Part shown: piece by piece, positions 62,765-64,000 of the stretch
How the letters are laid out: each line of letters opens with the position of its first letter
Position numbering within the stretch: position 1 is the first letter of the stretch
Origin: Bacteroidia bacterium
Lineage (GTDB): Bacteria; Bacteroidota; Bacteroidia; Flavobacteriales; Flavobacteriaceae
Length of the DNA stretch: 64,000 nucleotides
NCBI GenBank assembly: GCA_030428865.1
Contig: JAUIEK010000005.1
Location: 62,001 to 126,000 of the forward strand
Direction of reading: 5' to 3'
The notes under the pieces: model-generated
Database searches by the model: none
What the model was told of the DNA's origin: nothing
What the model saw: the letters and a program-made list of their open reading frames with translations, nothing else
Program-made: the position numbers and the translations under genes

Positions 62765-64000
62765 TTATAACTCTCTTACGGCATTTTTAAATTGACGACC
62801 TCTGTCTTCGTAATTTTCAAATAAATCAAAACTTGCACATGCTGGAGATAACAAAACCACATCTCCTTTTTCAGAAAGTTTATACGCAACCTTTACTGCT
62901 TCTTCTGCACCACGCGTTTCTATTAAAGCATCTACAATATTGCCGAACGTATTAATAATTTTAGTATTATTTTCTCCTAAACAAACAATTGCTTTAACCT
63001 TTTCCCTCACTAAAGGCAGTAAATCATCATAATCATTTCCTTTATCAACTCCTCCTACAATCCAAACGACTGGTTTGTCCATACATTCTAACGCATAAAA
63101 AGTGGCATTTACATTAGTTGCCTTTGAATCGTTGATAAATCGTACTCCATTTACCTTTTGAACATATTCTAAACGATGTTCTACTCCTTCGAAATTTGAC
63201 AAACTATCGCGCAACGATTCTTTTCTAACCGCAAGCAACTGAGAAGCCATTGTAGCTGCCATTGCATTTTTTAAGTTATGTTTTCCTTGAAGGACTAATT
63301 TTGTTGTATCCATAATAAATTCTTCTGAATTGACTCTTGTTATTAACTCTGTTCCTTTTAAAAATGCTCCATACTCCAACTCTTTTTTAGCGGAAAACGG
63401 AACTTTTATTGCTCTAGAAATGTGTTTATCTAATCCTTTTTTTATCGCTTCATCATCAGCATCATATAATAGATAATCACTTTCTTTTTGATTCATTGTA
63501 ATTCGAAATTTTGAAGCGATGTATTTATCAAAATCATACTGGTAACGATCTAAATGATCGGGAGAAATATTGGTAATCATAGCAATGTGTGGAGCGAAAT
63601 CTGTAATTCCGTCTAACTGAAAACTACTAATCTCTAACACATAGTTTCTATGGTTTCTCTCTGCTACCTGTTGCGCAAAACTTTGCCCAATATTCCCTGC
63701 CAAACCTACATCAATTCCATCTTGTTTAATAAGATGATGTGTTAGCAATGTAGTAGTCGTTTTTCCATTAGACCCTGTTATTCCCACAAGAGTTGCATCT
63801 GTGTATTGAGATGCAAATTCTATCTCTGAAACAACTAGAATCTTACGATCAAAAAGCTGTTTAACCAAAGAAATATTATCAGGTATTCCTGGGCTTTTCA
63901 TTACCAAATCTGCATCCATAATTTTTGATTCTGAATGCTGATTTTCTTCAAAATTTATCTCGTGTTGTATAAGAACGTTTTTATACTTCTCCGTTATGCT
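62765..64000 (-). CDS. murD: UDP-N-acetylmuramoylalanine-D-glutamate ligase, 5' end cut by window
   Basis: The frame is open to the window edge (last codon AGC at 64000), so the start and about 35-45 residues are missing; ATG 63919 is internal. The visible 411 residues show VMKSPGIPDN, the ATP loop VGITGSNGKTTTTLL, ISPDHLDRY, HNLKNAMAA and SKATNVNAT, as in MurD. It adds D-Glu to UDP-MurNAc-L-Ala. Next upstream in this cluster is usually mraY. Confidence 0.95.
   Translation of the reverse strand, partial: SITEKYKNVLIQHEINFEENQHSESKIMDADLVMKSPGIPDNISLVKQLFDRKILVVSEIEFASQYTDATLVGITGSNGKTTTTLLTHHLIKQDGIDVGLAGNIGQSFAQQVAERNHRNYVLEISSFQLDGITDFAPHIAMITNISPDHLDRYQYDFDKYIASKFRITMNQKESDYLLYDADDEAIKKGLDKHISRAIKVPFSAKKELEYGAFLKGTELITRVNSEEFIMDTTKLVLQGKHNLKNAMAATMASQLLAVRKESLRDSLSNFEGVEHRLEYVQKVNGVRFINDSKATNVNATFYALECMDKPVVWIVGGVDKGNDYDDLLPLVREKVKAIVCLGENNTKIINTFGNIVDALIETRGAEEAVKVAYKLSEKGDVVLLSPACASFDLFENYEDRGRQFKNAVREL

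Overview
The window is AT-rich chromosomal DNA from a member of the Bacteroidota, almost certainly family Flavobacteriaceae. Reasons: a type IX secretion sorting tail on a secreted hydrolase; many promoters of the Bacteroidota form TTTG-N19/20-TAnnTTTG; a fused SecDF; a fused hypoxanthine phosphoribosyltransferase-adenylate kinase; TonB proteins with the YPGC...CF type C-terminal domain; DUF6090, DUF6588, SatD and four-helix-bundle families; and no Shine-Dalgarno sequences in front of most genes. The genes look like core chromosome, not an island, phage or plasmid.

Layout. 1-3.6 kb: a truncated DUF6090 gene, a secreted Rossmann-like protein, a Crp-type regulator and a secreted SGNH-like hydrolase. 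3.8-6.3 kb: a photolyase operon and a SnoaL-like protein. 6.4-6.6 kb: tRNA-Pro and tRNA-Thr. 6.7-9.6 kb: two glycosyltransferases, neither with an ATG start, then ftsE. 9.7-17.7 kb: a 1012-residue TPR protein with an outer-membrane barrel partner, an M28 peptidase and an amidohydrolase lipoprotein. 17.7-25.1 kb: a complete trpEGDCFBA operon on the minus strand, preceded by a leader peptide with three Trp codons and a terminator, and interrupted at three gene junctions by repeat-type insertions (a four-helix-bundle gene, an empty hairpin pair, a GIY-YIG gene between hairpins). 25.3-28.4 kb: asnB, then a membrane-anchored XRE regulator next to a CPBP protease. 28.6-33.6 kb: gyrB, a HEAT protein, a DUF6588 protein and mdh. 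33.7-40.7 kb: fhs, secDF, hpt-adk and obgE. 40.7-46.2 kb: a six-gene minus-strand operon (thioredoxin, BlaI, M56-TonB sensor, TonB, TPR, TonB-like lipoprotein) behind a promoter framed by two matching BlaI-type dyads. 46.4-54.9 kb: DUF456, a candidate small RNA, lysS, DUF805, a thioredoxin, the satD-DUF3307 pair with a striking 28-bp repeat promoter, rsmG, a desaturase and aspC. 55.2-64 kb: the dcw cell-wall and division cluster murD-ftsW-murG-murC-ftsQ-ftsA-ftsZ on the minus strand, murD cut by the window end.

How the genes fit together. The trp operon makes all enzymes from chorismate to tryptophan, and its leader indicates control by ribosome stalling at Trp codons. The dcw cluster makes lipid II and the divisome. 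The least familiar material is (1) the palindromic insertions inside the trp operon, (2) the BlaI/M56-TonB/thioredoxin operon with its double operator, (3) the SatD promoter in which 28-bp-spaced repeats coincide with the promoter boxes, and (4) a probable small RNA divergent from lysS. All calls rest on reading the sequence and on family knowledge; no database search was run.
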